NCBI GenBank assembly: GCA_049724395.1
Contig: JAUGWO010000101.1
Span: 1 to 64,000, forward strand
DNA: 64,000 nucleotides
Direction of reading: 5' to 3'
Source: Spongospora subterranea f. sp. subterranea
Lineage: Eukaryota > Endomyxa: Phytomyxea > Phytomyxea > Plasmodiophorida
Part shown: piece by piece, positions 1-12,440 of the stretch
How positions within the stretch are numbered: the first letter of the stretch is position 1
Layout of the letters: each line of letters starts with the position of its first letter
Translations under genes and position numbers: made by a program
Notes under the pieces: generated by a model
What the model was told of the DNA's origin: nothing
Database searches by the model: none
Seen by the model: only the letters and a program-made list of their open reading frames with translations

Positions 1-3000
1 AGCTAGTATGTCTTCCAGATTGGTGGGGGATGATTTGGACGATAATTGGACACCTGGTTGCTGAGGAGTTGGAGCAGGATTACAATCAACCATATTGAAC
101 TTCATCAAAAGTTGCTGAACATATTCTTCTTGATCCAATGTTATTATGCCAGTCTTCTCGTGCCGGTGAATCCGTAAGCCGAGCAGCCTAGTCGGAACTC
201 CAAGGTCAGTAACTTCGAATCTTGACGACAGTAGACTGATAATTTCTTGGCAGAGGCTTGAATCATTATGAATAAATAGAATGTCATCGACATGGACTCC
301 AATCAGCCAGGAAACTCCCCATACGGCGTGTGAAATAAATACACGGATCAGCCTTAGCACGTTTCAAACCGGCTTCCTTTGTAAAGAAATGATCAAGTTT
401 TGAATTCCAAATCACTCCAGCTTGCTTTAGTCCGTATAATGCTTTGTTTAACCGGCAAACTAGATGCTCTCGGCCTTTTGATGTGAAACATTCGGGCTGC
501 TGCATGAAAATATCTTCCTGCATCTCGCCATTGAGGAAAGCACCGACTATATATCGATTTGCCTGATTTGCAAATTATGTTGAGCAGCGATTGCAAGTAA
601 AAGTCGAATTGAAGTCTGATGTGCGACAGGAGCAAAAGTATCATCATAGTCTATTCCGTGTCTTTGAGAAAATCCTCGAATCACCAAGCGCGCTTTAAAT
701 TTCCTGACAATTCCATCGCCAGAAAGACTTGGTTTCACAGTCAGGACCCATTTGCAAGATATGGCCTTGCGTCCAGCTGGTAAATCTTGTAAATCCCAGG
801 TCTTAAAATCTAACATTTGCTGGTATTCCGCTTGAATTGCGTCATACCAATGACCTGCAAATGGGCTCTTCAAGGCTTCAGTGACCGTGGCTGGTACAGG
901 AACTTGTGCAACTTGAATAGCTGAGAACGCAGGGCGCGGCATTAGTTTGGCTTCTGCTGGAGAGCTAAATCTTGAGGACTCAGTTGCACGTGCTGCACTG
1001 CACTTCCAAAATTCGGTTGGGGGAGCACGGACACGAGAGGAACGTCGTAATGTCTGTTGGAATGCCGAACCATCTTCCTCATGATCAACTTGGTCTACGT
1101 TGGAGAGATCTGCATCGTTACTGCCTTCAGAACCAGAACTTAGAGAATCAACAGAGGGGGTTGCGCTCTGGGGGCTGAGAATGCTCTCGAGGCACAATCC
1201 TCATCTTGCGAGGTAGAGTTCATCGGAGCACTCGGAAAGCTGTGAGGTGCCGGAAGTGGATCCAGATTAAATGTTACTTGCTTGATTGTTGGCTGAGAAC
1301 TCTGACTGGCATTGGGTAATTGTCGTCCGAATCCGAAAGAGAAACTGTTTTCATCAAACTCGACATCACGACTCGTATACTGCTTTTGGTTCAACGGGTC
1401 GACAAGTATATATGCCTTCTGAGAATTTGCGTACCCAATGAATACTGTTTTGTGTGCGCGAAAACTCGGCTTTCTTCGTGTGTGGTCCGGAATGCGTCGA
1501 TATGCAGTGCAGCCGAAGGTTCGCAGGTAGTGCAAATCTGGTTTGTGATGACGAAGAGCTTCATATGGGGTGATTTTATCGTCGAGTGATGAATGTGGGC
1601 GTCGGTTGTAGATGTGAGCGGCAGTAGAAATTGCCCAAGAGAAACACTCAATTGGTAAGCGAGCATGAGCAAGGAGATTCATTGCTATGTCAGTTAGAGT
1701 CCGGTTCAGCCGTTCAGCAAGGCCGTTGGACTCAGAGTCGCCAGCAACTGATGTTCGATGGTGAATTCCTTGTGAAATAAGCCATGCGCCTGATTCATGA
1801 GATAGATACTCGCCACCATTGTCTGTTTGAAGTTGCTTTATCTTACAGTTGAATTGGGAGGAGAATAGTGAGACAAAATCTTTCAATGTTTGGAACTGGT
1901 CAGATTTCTTCTTCAATGGTATTACAAAACAATATCTAGTGCAATGGTCCATGTAAGTCACAAAGTATTCGAATCCGCCATAAGATGCAGATTTGAATGG
2001 GCCATTTAGATCACTGACAATGAGGTCCATTGGTGCTTTAGAAATTGTTGGACTGGCGGTGAATGGGCGTCTCGTCATCTTTCCTAAAACACAGGGTTCA
2101 CAGAAGGAAGGTTGATCTTCTGTAGATAATGTCATCCCGAGGGCATCTTTCTTGATAAGCTTCAACATGTCCTCCATATTTGTGTGTCCTAGACGTGCAT
2201 GCCAAACTTGTGAAGATGCCTTATTCTTTCGACGTGCAAAGAAAGCTCTGGCAGGTGTAGAGGATGTCTTGTGAATGGGATCTAAGCGGTGAGAGATCTT
2301 GTACATGTTGTCAGCATCCTTTGGGATTTCTGCTAGAATGTTGCCAGTTGGAAAACAGAACTGTTCCTCTTTGTATATTATCATCCGATTGCTGGTAATC
2401 AGGAAAATCAGGCCTTCTGAAGCGGCTTGGCCAGGAGAAAATAGGTTCTTTTCCAAGTCTGGGACGTAAAGGACCTTGCTTTTGACATGATCAGAACCTG
2501 AGAATTGTATATTCGCGACTCCAACACCTTGAACAGGGATTGTTGTGTTATCAGCTAGTTCTACCTTCCCATCGATAGGTTCAAAATCAAAAAGCAAGTT
2601 TCTATTGTTAGTCATGTGACTCGAGCTGGCGGTGTCCAAGTGCCAGACGTTTGCATCAGATCCGGATGAGTAATGTGAAGGCGAATGTTGTTTATTGGAC
2701 TTGCGGAGCTCGGGATGTTGCATGAAACATTGTGCATCAGAGTGACTTGAATGCGGGTGAACTTTGCACTTGGGTTTGCGCTGATGAGAAAACGAAGCAA
2801 ACTCAGTCTTGGTTGAGCGTATTTGTGATTCCCGAGTTTGAAGCAGTTCGGTCACTTTAGCAATTGTCATGGTCTGCTGAGAACTTGCACCTTCCGTTGC
2901 ATCAAGGGTGGCGATGATGGAATCAAAATCAGGCGGCAATCCTTCAAGTACTTTGTCGATAATGTCCTGTGAAGATAATACACGACCACATGCCTTCAAA

Positions 3001-3633
3001 TCTTTCGATGCGGTGACGACCTTTGCAATGTATGATGATATTGCTTCAGGGCCCTTTTTCAGTGACCAAAACAAACGCCAGGCTTGAATCCGACTGCCGC
3101 GACCATTACGTTCATATTGTGCGCAGAGCTCCAGAAAAACAGCGCGCGCTGTTGGTAGATCAATAACAGAACTTAGAATGTCATCGGAAAGACATAGACA
3201 AATTATGCTCTTGGCACGTTTCGCCAGTTTATCAGTTTGCGAGTCTTGCAAGCGATCAATGATGCTGTTGCCAGTGTCAATGTCGCGGGAGATATCTTCC
3301 AGAAACAAATTGGTCTAAACCTCGGCAATCGAGAGTCATGAGAAGCTTAGCTTTCCAAAGTTGAAACGAAGCACGCTCGCCATTGAAGATCGGGACGCGC
3401 AGTTGTTCTTGACTTAAGTCGCTCATCGGAGAAGAATGCGGAAGAACTTGAATGATAATGGAAATATACACCTAAGTGTATGTGGAAAGATACAGCTAAG
3501 TGAATGTAGAAAGATACACTTAAGTGTATGTAGAAAGATACACCTAAGTGTATGTGAAAAGATACACCTAAGTATAGGTAGAAAGATACACCTAAGTGTA
3601 TGTGGAAAGATACACCTAAGTGTATGTGAAAAC
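1..3633 (-). mobile_element. Copia LTR retrotransposon fossil 1 (minus strand)
   Basis: This is the 5' and middle part of a Ty1/Copia element reading right to left and running off the left edge of the window. Parts in order on the minus strand: a leader tandem array, gag (UBN2-like), a CCHC-like zinc knuckle, an aspartic protease with the D-T/S-A/G type site, the GAG_pre-integrase region, an integrase core, a variable linker and the start of reverse transcriptase. No 5' LTR is seen. The leader array is split by element 2 and ends at the LTR of element 3. It is broken, with a few interruptions, and looks older than element 2. Confidence 0.88.
3461..3633 (-). repeat. Leader hairpin array of Copia 1, gag-proximal half
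   Basis: About seven copies of a 24-bp unit just upstream of the gag start of Copia 1. Read on the minus strand, each unit carries the dyad TACAC-TTAG-GTGTA (5-bp stem, 4-nt loop) plus a purine/pyrimidine spacer. Copies vary by single bases. The array continues at 7427-7656, on the far side of the inserted element 2. Confidence 0.85.
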
Positions 3634-4168
3634 TGTTGAAGTTCAAACCACGTCGCCAACCTGTCGTACTGGCCCATTGGCTGTACTGGCCCAAACTGGT
3701 CGTATTGGCCCACTGTCACGTACATCCGATATTGATGAAGACTCGACGCGGCCTCTTAATGAGCGGCCTCCTGAGGAGCAACCCTGTAGCGCAGCCTCTG
3801 TCGTGTGACGGATTTTGGCGCGCGATTAGCGCGCCTTTTTCCCGACAGAGAAATCGCGCGCCCTTTTCCGACTGAGACAATAATATCTAGCTCTGTATAT
3901 CAGAGCCCCTCGTTTTCTAATAAACTCATTCTTCTATTTGCTTCTTCCAATCAACATCGTTCCCGCTCCCTCTCTCCCTCGCGTTCCCGCTCCCTCTCTC
4001 TCGCGTTCCCGCTCCTCTCTCTCTCGCGTTCCCGCTCCCTCTCTCTCTCGCGTTCCCGCTCCCTCTCTCTCTCGCGTTCCCGCTCCTCTCTCTCTCGCGT
4101 TCCCGCTCCCTCTCTCTCTCGCGTTCCCGCTCCCTCCCTCGCTCGCCTGATCTCTCCTCTCTCTAGAA
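3634..4168 (+). repeat. 5' LTR of Copia 2
   Basis: 535-bp direct repeat of 6796-7426. It has a TATA-like and polyadenylation-like AATAAA region around 3918 and a block of CT-rich repeats (CTCTCTCTCGCGTTCCCGCTCC type, about 22 bp) at 3958-4140. Confidence 0.92.
3958..4140 (+). repeat. CT-rich 20-22 bp minisatellite inside the LTR
   Basis: About eight units of a CT-tract followed by CGCGTTCCCGCTCC. The 3' LTR (about 7120-7395) has roughly four more units, which accounts for the 96-bp length difference between the two LTRs. The encoded Ser/Arg/Pro or Glu/Arg reading frames are repeat artefacts. Confidence 0.85.
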
Positions 4169-4220
4169 GATTAAGAGTCCCAGCTCTGTTAGCTGCATAG
4201 TACCTCAAGTGTGCTATTCT

Positions 4221-4412
4221 ATATACACTTAGGTGTACATTTGTATATACACTTAGGTGTACATTTGTATATACACTTAGGTGTACATTTGTATATACAC
4301 TTAGGTGTACATTTGTATATACACTTAGGTGTACATTTGTATATACACTTAGGTGTACATTTGTATATACACTTAGGTGTACATTTGTATATACATTTAG
4401 GTGTACATTGTA
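4221..4412 (+). repeat. Leader hairpin array of Copia 2
   Basis: Eight 24-bp units, nearly identical, between the 5' LTR and gag. Each unit contains TACACTTAGGTGTA (stem TACAC/GTGTA, loop TTAG); the last unit has one changed stem base. The gag start follows within about 15 nt. Confidence 0.93.
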
Positions 4413-6795
4413 TATACATCCATCATGATGTCCACGGTCTATAACATCCATAAGCTCGAAGGATCCGACGATTTCCCTATCTGGAAGCGTCGTATGATGG
4501 CCATATTACAGGACAAGGATTATGATATATCAATCTCCTATAATCCAGCAACATTTGACCCTGTCGAACCGCGAACTGACACGACGTCGAGCCGTACCGA
4601 TACGAAAACCCGGGGTGTGATCGAACTGAACGTGGGTGACTCGGTACTCCGTCATTTACTCTCTGAAACCTCTGCTCACGCGTATTGGGTCAAACTCCAT
4701 AACATCTACCAGCGCAAATCACTCTCTTCAGTTGTCGTCAAGTTGCGCCAATGGGTTACCTGCATGCAAGACGGGCAACCAGTGCAAGAATTTATAGGCC
4801 GAGTCGAATCTCGAGCCCGAGACCTCCAAGGTGCAGGCATCGAGATACCAGAAAAATTAATTTCAGCACTCGTTGTTTGCAACCTCGATAGCCGTTTCCA
4901 CTCAGTTGCTACTGCCTTAGACTGCCAGGACTTTGATCATATTTCACTAGTCACGATCACCTCCCTGCTGCTAAACGAAGAAGCTCGTCAAGGCCAAGAT
5001 ATTGCCTCTACACAAGCAAACATTGCTGGCAAGAAGCGTCGATGCAAAGTTCACCCACACCTTGGCCATACGGATGACCAATGTTATGCACAACACCCTG
5101 AGCTTCGCCCTAGCAGCTGGCAGCCGAGACATAATAAACAGGGACAAGTTCAAAACTACCATTATGCCTCTCAAGCTTCATTTATCAAGTCCAGGGCCTG
5201 GCATGTAGATACTGGCTGTTCCAACCACATGACATTTGACCGTCAGATCTTATCGCAATTCCGAAGCGCAAGTCTGAACCCAGAAATTCAACTGGGTGAC
5301 AACACTTCCATCCCTTCAGTTGGATCTGGTAACTGCAATTTGCGCGTACAGGGAAGGTCAATTCCACTTGAGAATGTTTTGGCGGTTCCGGACCTCGGGA
5401 AAAACCTCTTTTCTCCCGGCCAAGCAGCAGAATCAGGGATGAAGTTTTTGATCGATGGCGAACACATGACTATCTTCCACTCTCATGATTTCACCGCTCC
5501 CGTTGGAAACATACTTGCAAGGATTCGAAAAGATAAGGACAACCTGTACAGACTGGATTCAAATTCTATCCGATCATCAGACCATGCGGCGACTTTTGCG
5601 GTCCGACATGACGTTGCCCTTCCCCTGTCACTATGGCACGCAAGGTTAGGCCATACCAGCAACAAGGAAATATCGAATTTGAGTAAGGATGCGCGCTACG
5701 GAATTCGACTAGAACCTTCTCCCAAGCAATTACACTTTTGTGAACCATGCGTGATGGGGAAAATGTCAAAAGGACCGTTCTTGAATACCACACACCATCA
5801 AATCACTCCGGGTGAACTCATCGTAAGCGACCTCATGGGCCCATTTTCTTCCCCTGGCATAGACGGTTCCAAGTACTTTGTCACATACATTGATGCTTAC
5901 AGCCGATTCTGCACAATTGCCTGTTTGAGAAACAAATCTGAGCAGTTCGAGCACCTCAAGAAGTTCATTCGACATTTCAACAACCTTCACAGCACAACTA
6001 TCCGCAATTTTCAATCAGACAACGGAGGCGAATACATGTCGAAAGAGTGTCGTGATTGGCTAGACCTTCAAGGCATTCATCACCGAAGGACAGTCCCGGG
6101 AAACTCACAATCGAATGGCATGGCTGAAAGGCTTAATCGAACATTGACTGATATTGCCCTTTGTCTACTATCACATTCGAAGTTGCCCCAGCAATGTTTT
6201 GCTTGGGCTGTACAAGTAGCTGTTCATATATACAATCGACGACCCCACTCGACGTTACCAGACCGAGTTACTCCGTATGAAGTCTTGTTCAAACAGGTTC
6301 CGAATCTTAACTACCTTAGAACATTCGGTTGTGTCGCCTACAGATTGCTTCAGTCCAACGAACGGAAAAAGATACAGCCTCGAGCACAGAAACTAATTCA
6401 CATTGGCTACACACAGAATCAAAAGGCTTATTTGCTGTACGATCCCATATCCCAAAAAGAATATTCCAGTCGAGATGTCGAGTTCGACGAATACTCCTTT
6501 GATTACGGATTTCAAAGAGAAAGTTCAGATTCCAGAAATACCATCTCCCCCTGTTTTGAAAGCTGCTTCCGCTCTGAGATGGAACCCCATGTTCAAAATT
6601 TCGAATGAAAACAATGCAGCTGATTCCATCATATCCGAAGATGTCAGCAATAATGACAATGAATTGGATCCTGTCCAGCCTGAAGACACAGACAGCACAT
6701 CGGACGCATCATTACCTTATTCGCCTGACAACAATAATGATTTAGACCCCGAACCGGCAGTAGTCGTTCGTCGCAGTCCTAGAGAATCGGGGGCG

Positions 6796-7426
6796 TGTTG
6801 AAGTTCAAACCACGTCGCCAACCTGTCGTACTGGCCCATTGGCTGTACTGGCCCAAACTGGTCGTATTGGCCCACTGTCACGTACATCCGATATTGATGA
6901 AGACTCGACGCGGCCTCTTAATGAGCGGCCTCCTGAGGAGCAACCCTGTAGCGCAGCCTCTGTCGTGTGACGGATTTTGGCGCGCGATTAGCGCGCCTTT
7001 TTCCCGACAGAGAAATCGCGCGCCCTTTTCCGACTGAGACAATAATATCTAGCTCTGTATATCAGAGCCCCTCGTTTTCTAATAAACTCATTCTTCTATT
7101 TGCTTCTTCCAATCAACATCGTTCCCGCTCCCTCTCTCCCTCGCGTTCCCGCTCCCTCTCTCTCGCGTTCCCGCTCCCTCTCTCTCGCGTTCCCGCTCCC
7201 TCTCTCTCTCGCGTTCCCGCTCCCTCTCTCTCTCGCGTTCCCGCTCCCTCTCTCTCTCGCGTTCCCGCTCCCTCTCTCTCTCGCGTTCCCGCTCCCTCTC
7301 TCTCTCGCGTTCCCGCTCCCTCTCTCTCTCGCGTTCCCGCTCCCTCTCTCTCTCGCGTTCCCGCTCCCTCTCTCTCTCGCGTTCCCGCTCCCTCCCTCGC
7401 TCGCCTGATCTCTCCTCTCTCTAGAA
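6796..7426 (+). repeat. 3' LTR of Copia 2
   Basis: 631-bp copy of the 5' LTR, preceded by a GGGGGCG polypurine tract and followed directly by the AAAAC target duplication and the resumed leader array of Copia 1. Confidence 0.92.
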
Positions 7427-7656
7427 AAAACGTACACCTATGTGTATGTGGAAAGATACACCTAAGTGTATGTGGAAAGATACACCTAGTGTATGTGGAA
7501 AGATACACCTAAGTGTATGTGAAAAGATACACCAATGTGTATGTGGAAAGATACACCTGAATGTATGTGGAAAGATACACCTATGTGTATGTGGAAAGAT
7601 ACACCCAAGTGTATGTGGAAAGATACACCTAAGTGTATGTGGAAAGATACACCTAT
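7427..7656 (-). repeat. Leader hairpin array of Copia 1, distal half
   Basis: About ten further units of the 24-bp array found at 3461-3633, separated from it by Copia 2. It ends abruptly at the 5' LTR of Copia 3 at 7659, so the 5' LTR of Copia 1 is missing here. Confidence 0.85.
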
Positions 7657-7658
7657 GT

Positions 7659-7887
7659 TGTTGAATACAACTTGCCAGCCTCCAGTACGGACATTCTCCA
7701 AGAAAGGTGCGTACCCCCAGTCGGCGCAACCACGGCAAATGCATAACATAAGAGTGACTGTGCGGACTTTGTATTTGGATTATTAGTGCACTCCCCCCTA
7801 TATTCTCCCACCTATACATGCTATAACCACGCAGTAATAAACCTCATTCTACTATTACCTTCACATCGGAGACATCGATTTCCTTTA
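7659..7887 (+). repeat. 5' LTR of Copia 3
   Basis: 229-bp direct repeat of 12212-12440, with an AATAAA signal near 7835. Confidence 0.9.
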
Positions 7888-7926
7888 GATTAACAGTCGA
7901 ATTGCCACCTCATCAGGCCCCTACGT

Positions 7927-8084
7927 ATACACTTCAGTGTATCTTCTCACCACTGCACACATACACCTCAGTGTATATTTCTACCAGCTTGTACATACAC
8001 CTTAGTGTATCTTTTTTCACCACTGCATACATACACCTCAGTGTATATTTTCTACCAGTTCATACGTACACTTTAGTGTATATT
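7927..8084 (+). repeat. Leader hairpin array of Copia 3
   Basis: Five irregularly spaced (about 28-38 bp) copies of the dyad TACAC-NNNN-GTGTA in the leader. The loops are TTCA, CTCA, CTTA, CTCA and TTTA while both stem halves stay unchanged. Gag starts about 55 nt downstream. Confidence 0.9.
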
Positions 8085-11000
8085 TCTCGTTATTCCCACA
8101 CTTTCTCTTCTCCGCACCTCTACTTCAACTTCAGTTGCGATGAAAGAAATTTTTCAGACGATTCAAAAGTTCTCCGGCAAAGACACCGATGACCTGTTAC
8201 TATGGCAACAAAAGGTAGTGATGTATCTATCGACAAAGGATCTGGAATTATGCGTTGAGAAAGACCCTGATGCTAACGCGACTCCGGACCAACTACGCAA
8301 AGACAAGAAAGCTAAGTCCATTTTATGCAGCTGCATTGATGACGTGATTGTCGGCGCAATAATGAAGGAAACAACGGCACACAAGGCGTGGGCGCTTCTT
8401 GAAAGCCTTTACCGCAAGAAATCACGATCCACCAGAACCAGACTCATCGCCGAGTTTTGGAACTGCACAAAGAATGACGCCCCGATGGCCACTTACATTG
8501 CCACCCTTCAAGTTTTACAGTCAAAGCTCCGCGCTATCGGAAAGGATATGACAGATGAAGACATGACTGATCGCCTACTATCAGGCCTCCCATCTTGTTT
8601 TGACGCATTCACCGTCACGTTGGATACACTCAGCGAAGTCAAGTTTGCCGCTACTGCCGCGTCGCTCATCAATTTTGAAGCCCAACTCGAGCACAGGTCT
8701 CGTGAAGTGTCGGCAGTTTCCATCCTGCCTCGAGCATGCGCTACCTCAGTCAAACGGCATTCTCGCTGCAGCTATCACAACTCCAACTCGCATGACAATG
8801 CCCACTGCTGGGCACAACATCCCGAGCTACGTCCGAAACATTTATTCACTAAACAGTCTGCCTCAGTCTATCCCCTCCAACGATCAAAAGTAGCTCCACT
8901 CTCCCAACAATCAGCTCATGAACACAGTGACGAATGGCTTCTTGACTGTTGCTGCTCAATGCACATGTGTCCCGAATCCTCTACCTTGCAGGAAGTTCTG
9001 CCCGATTCCGATCCCGTGACAGTTACTATGGCAAATAATGAGAGTCTTTGCTCAACTGCAACCGGCAGCAGCAAAATAGGCACTGGAAATACCATCATCG
9101 ATATTTCACCGGTATTACACATACCCGGTCTTTCCAATAATCTTCTCTCCATTGGACAAGCAACTTCGGACGGACTATCGTTTTTGTTCAAGGGAGACTA
9201 CTGCAAAATATTCAACATCGACGGTAAACTTGTCGGCAAAGTTAAGAAGGATGCCAACAACTTGTACCCGTTCCCTGATCATCGTAACATACCTCATCTA
9301 CCGTTCGTTGCCTCATCTATTGCGACAAGCGTTAATCTGCATCCAACTTTGGCACAACCGCCTCGGCCACATCAACAATGCCGATCTCGACGTAATCCTA
9401 CAAGGCATCAATGGCGGTGAAAAGATCATACCCAATCAACGTTCGGAGCTCTGCAATGGCTGTTTGATGGGGAAGATGCCAAGAGGCAAGATAGCGCGTT
9501 TTTCCAATAACTCCACCAGCTCACCCCTCGAAATCGTTCACAGCGATATTTCCGGACCTTTTCCAGTTGATGGCATCCATTCTAGATCAAGATACTACAT
9601 CACATTCCTAGATCAGCACACAAGGTATACCGTCGTTTATCTACTTCGAAGGAAATCCGAGGCTTTTCTAGCAATCAAAACGTTCATCAGAATGGTCAAT
9701 ACTCTTTTCTTGGACAAGGGCTTCTCAGTAAAATACTTTCAAAGCGACAATGGCGGCGAATATACTTCCAACGACTGTCAGGCGCTGTTTCAAGAACTGG
9801 GCATTGTACATAGAAAAATTGTTCCGTATCAATCAGAGCAAAATGGGATGATCGAAAGACTGAATCGCACAATCATGGACTGCGCAGAGAGCATACGATT
9901 CGGTGCAAACTTAAAGCAAAACTTCTGGACAGCCTCTGTTTGTACAGCCGTTTATCTCCTCAATCGCAGGCCCCACAGTCACCTATCGGAACACATGTCT
10001 CCATTCGAAGCCTGGCACAATAAGAAACCAGACCTAATGCACCTGCGAACGTTCGGTTGCGAAGCGTACATCCACCTTCCAAACCAGCTGCATCGCAAGC
10101 TACAACCAAGAAGCTCAATGGTAACATTTATCGGGTACGCCATGGAACAGAAATGTTATCTCTTTTATTGCAGCTCTACCAACAAAATTACTGCCACTCG
10201 GTTCACTGACGCTGTCTTCGACGAGAACTCTTTCACACGGGAAACCTTGGACCAGATTGATGACAACACTATCCAATTACACCTTGGCGACATTTTTTCA
10301 GACAATCCTCCCCAGGTCCCACCAAACAACGATGATCCCGCTCCTGACGACGGTGACCTCATTCCTTCAACAGACGATTCCGCCCCAGAGGACAGTGACC
10401 GCATTCTTTCATCACACCTCGAATCCTCATCCCTGAGTACACCCAGCGAAAGTTCGAGTTCATCTTGTCACCAATCAAATGCAAGCGAATCCGATGAGCC
10501 AGCTGTAGCTCAACCTGATATCCAGAATGCTCGAGGAGCAAGAACACGCCGTGCTCCGGGGGAATGGTGGAAGGCACCTGCAGCCATGCTGGTGCAACAG
10601 CGAAACAATCACACTCTGCGAGCCACTCAGGTCACGATCCCGAAGTCGATCAGCGAAGCATTGGATTCAGAGAACGAGTTTTGCAAGGAATGGGCAGCAG
10701 CCACAAAAGCGGAATTTGACAGCTTACAACACAACAAAACCTGGGAACTTGTCAGACTTCCTAGCGGACGCAACGCTATTCAAAACAAATGGGTATTCAA
10801 GGTCAAATCAGACGATAAGGGACTCGTAAACAAATTCAAGGCTAGACTAGTTGTTAAAGGCTACTCACAGCGACCAGGAATCGATTTCGACGAGACATTC
10901 TCTCCAGTGGCGCATCTCGCCTCAGTCCGATTGGTATTTGCACTTGCTGCATCATTGAAACTGAAATTGAGACAGCTAGACGTCGTCGGAGCATTTCTTG

Positions 11001-12211
11001 CAAGCAGAACTTCACGAAGAAATATACATGGTTCAACCCAAAGGCTATATTTCTCATGATCCAAGCCTGGTGTGCCGCCTGAAGAAAAGTCTCTACGGTC
11101 TGAAGCAGGCTGGACTTGTCTGGAACAATACCATCAATCTATTCATCACCAAAGACCTCGGTTTCAAACGACTCAGTTCTGATGCTTGCGTCTACGTTAT
11201 GCGGTCAACAGAAGATATGATTATCATGTCACTGTCAACTGACGATCTGCTGTTGGCTCACAATTGTCCTGTTCTTGCGGAAGGAATCGTTGCACAACTA
11301 TCAAATCGCTTTCCAATTACGGACCTAGGTGAACCGAAACGGCTACTAGGAATGAGGGTTTCAAGCAGCAACGACGGTATCCTACTTGACCAGGAGACGT
11401 ATATTTTGGAACAATTGTCAAAATTCCAGATGATGGACTGTAAGCCAGTTGACACTCCAGAACAACCAGGATTCTATTTGAACAAGGACATGTGTGCAAC
11501 GAGTGCCGAACAAATGCAAGATATGCAAGGAACACCCTACCGTGAACTAGTTGGAGCTCTGAATTGGATTGCCACGTGCACAAGACCCGATATCTCACAT
11601 GCAGTCTCCTCGTTATGCCGATTTTTGGACAACCCAGGGCAACAACACTGGACTTCTGCGAAACGTGTCCTAAAATATCTCAAGGGGAGCTCTAACTGCG
11701 GACTATTCTTTCAAGCCAAGCAACCTCCGCACTTAATCGCCTTCTCGGACAGTGACTGGGCCGGAGACAAAGATTCCAGAAGATCCACGAGCGGCTATAC
11801 TCTGATGATGTCTGGATCAGCCATTGCCTGGCGAAGTGCATTGCAGAAGATCGTCGCATGTTCGTCAACAGAAGCCGAGTACATTGCACTATCCGAAACA
11901 ATGCGCGAGGTAATATGGATTCGTCAAATGCTGACTGAACTCGGTTTCAGCCAGAAATTAGCCACCCGAGTCTTTGAAGACAACCAAGGATGCATCGCCA
12001 TCAGCAAGAACAGGCGCACCGACAAAAGAACCAAACACATTGATCTGCGCTTTCACTTTTGCCGAGATCAGATTGAACAAGGGACTATTGAGGTAGAGTA
12101 TTGCCCAACAGAATCCATGATCGCGGATGGATTAACGAAGCCAGTGAACGCTCCCAAGTTCAAATGGTGTCGCACAGCCATGGGTATCACAGCCAGCAAG
12201 TTGAGGGGGCG

Positions 12212-12440
12212 TGTTGAATACAACTTGCCAGCCTCCAGTACGGACATTCTCCAAGAAAGGTGCGTACCCCCAGTCGGCGCAACCACGGCAAATGCATAAC
12301 ATAAGAGTGACTGTGCGGACTTTGTATTTGGATTATTAGTGCACTCCCCCCTATATTCTCCCACCTATACATGCTATAACCACGCAGTAATAAACCTCAT
12401 TCTACTATTACCTTCACATCGGAGACATTGATTTCCTTTA
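12212..12440 (+). repeat. 3' LTR of Copia 3
   Basis: 229-bp copy of 7659-7887, preceded by the purine tract GAGGGGGCG. Confidence 0.9.

Larger units (their letters stand above)
3634..7426 (+). mobile_element. Copia LTR retrotransposon 2 (young, nested)
   Basis: A complete LTR-to-LTR insertion inside the leader array of Copia 1. LTRs are 3634-4168 and 6796-7426, flanked by the 5-bp target duplication AAAAC (3629-3633 and 7427-7431). The LTRs begin TGTTGAAG and end TAGAA, not the usual CA. Parts in order: 5' LTR, hairpin-array leader, gag, zinc knuckle, protease, GAG_pre-integrase, integrase, a short acidic tail, a purine tract ending GGGGGCG, 3' LTR. No reverse transcriptase or RNase H part is seen, so it is probably non-autonomous. 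Outside the CT-rich repeat the LTRs look identical, so the insertion is recent. Confidence 0.92.
7659..12440 (+). mobile_element. Copia LTR retrotransposon 3 (near full length)
   Basis: LTRs of 229 bp at 7659-7887 and 12212-12440 start TGTTGAATAC and differ by about one base, so the copy is young. Parts in order: 5' LTR, leader with five hairpin cores, gag, zinc knuckle, protease-like region, GAG_pre-integrase, integrase core with D, D, E context (SDNGGEY), chain of acidic/Ser-rich linker, reverse transcriptase, RNase H with the EAEYIAL-type motif of Copia, GGGGGCG purine tract, 3' LTR. It looks nearly whole, with about two frame interruptions. The flanks do not match: leader array of Copia 1 on the left, Gypsy sequence on the right, and no target duplication is visible. 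Confidence 0.92.

Noticed and set aside
3347-3725. Repeat peptides (HIHLGVSF, KIHLSVCG types) in the leader arrays
   Set aside because: 24-bp units are multiples of three and open in several frames; the dyad, not the peptide, is what recurs between elements.
3805-4200. Ser/Arg/Pro-rich protein frames in the Copia 2 LTRs (also 6967-7512)
   Set aside because: Products of the CT-rich repeat inside the LTRs, open on both strands.
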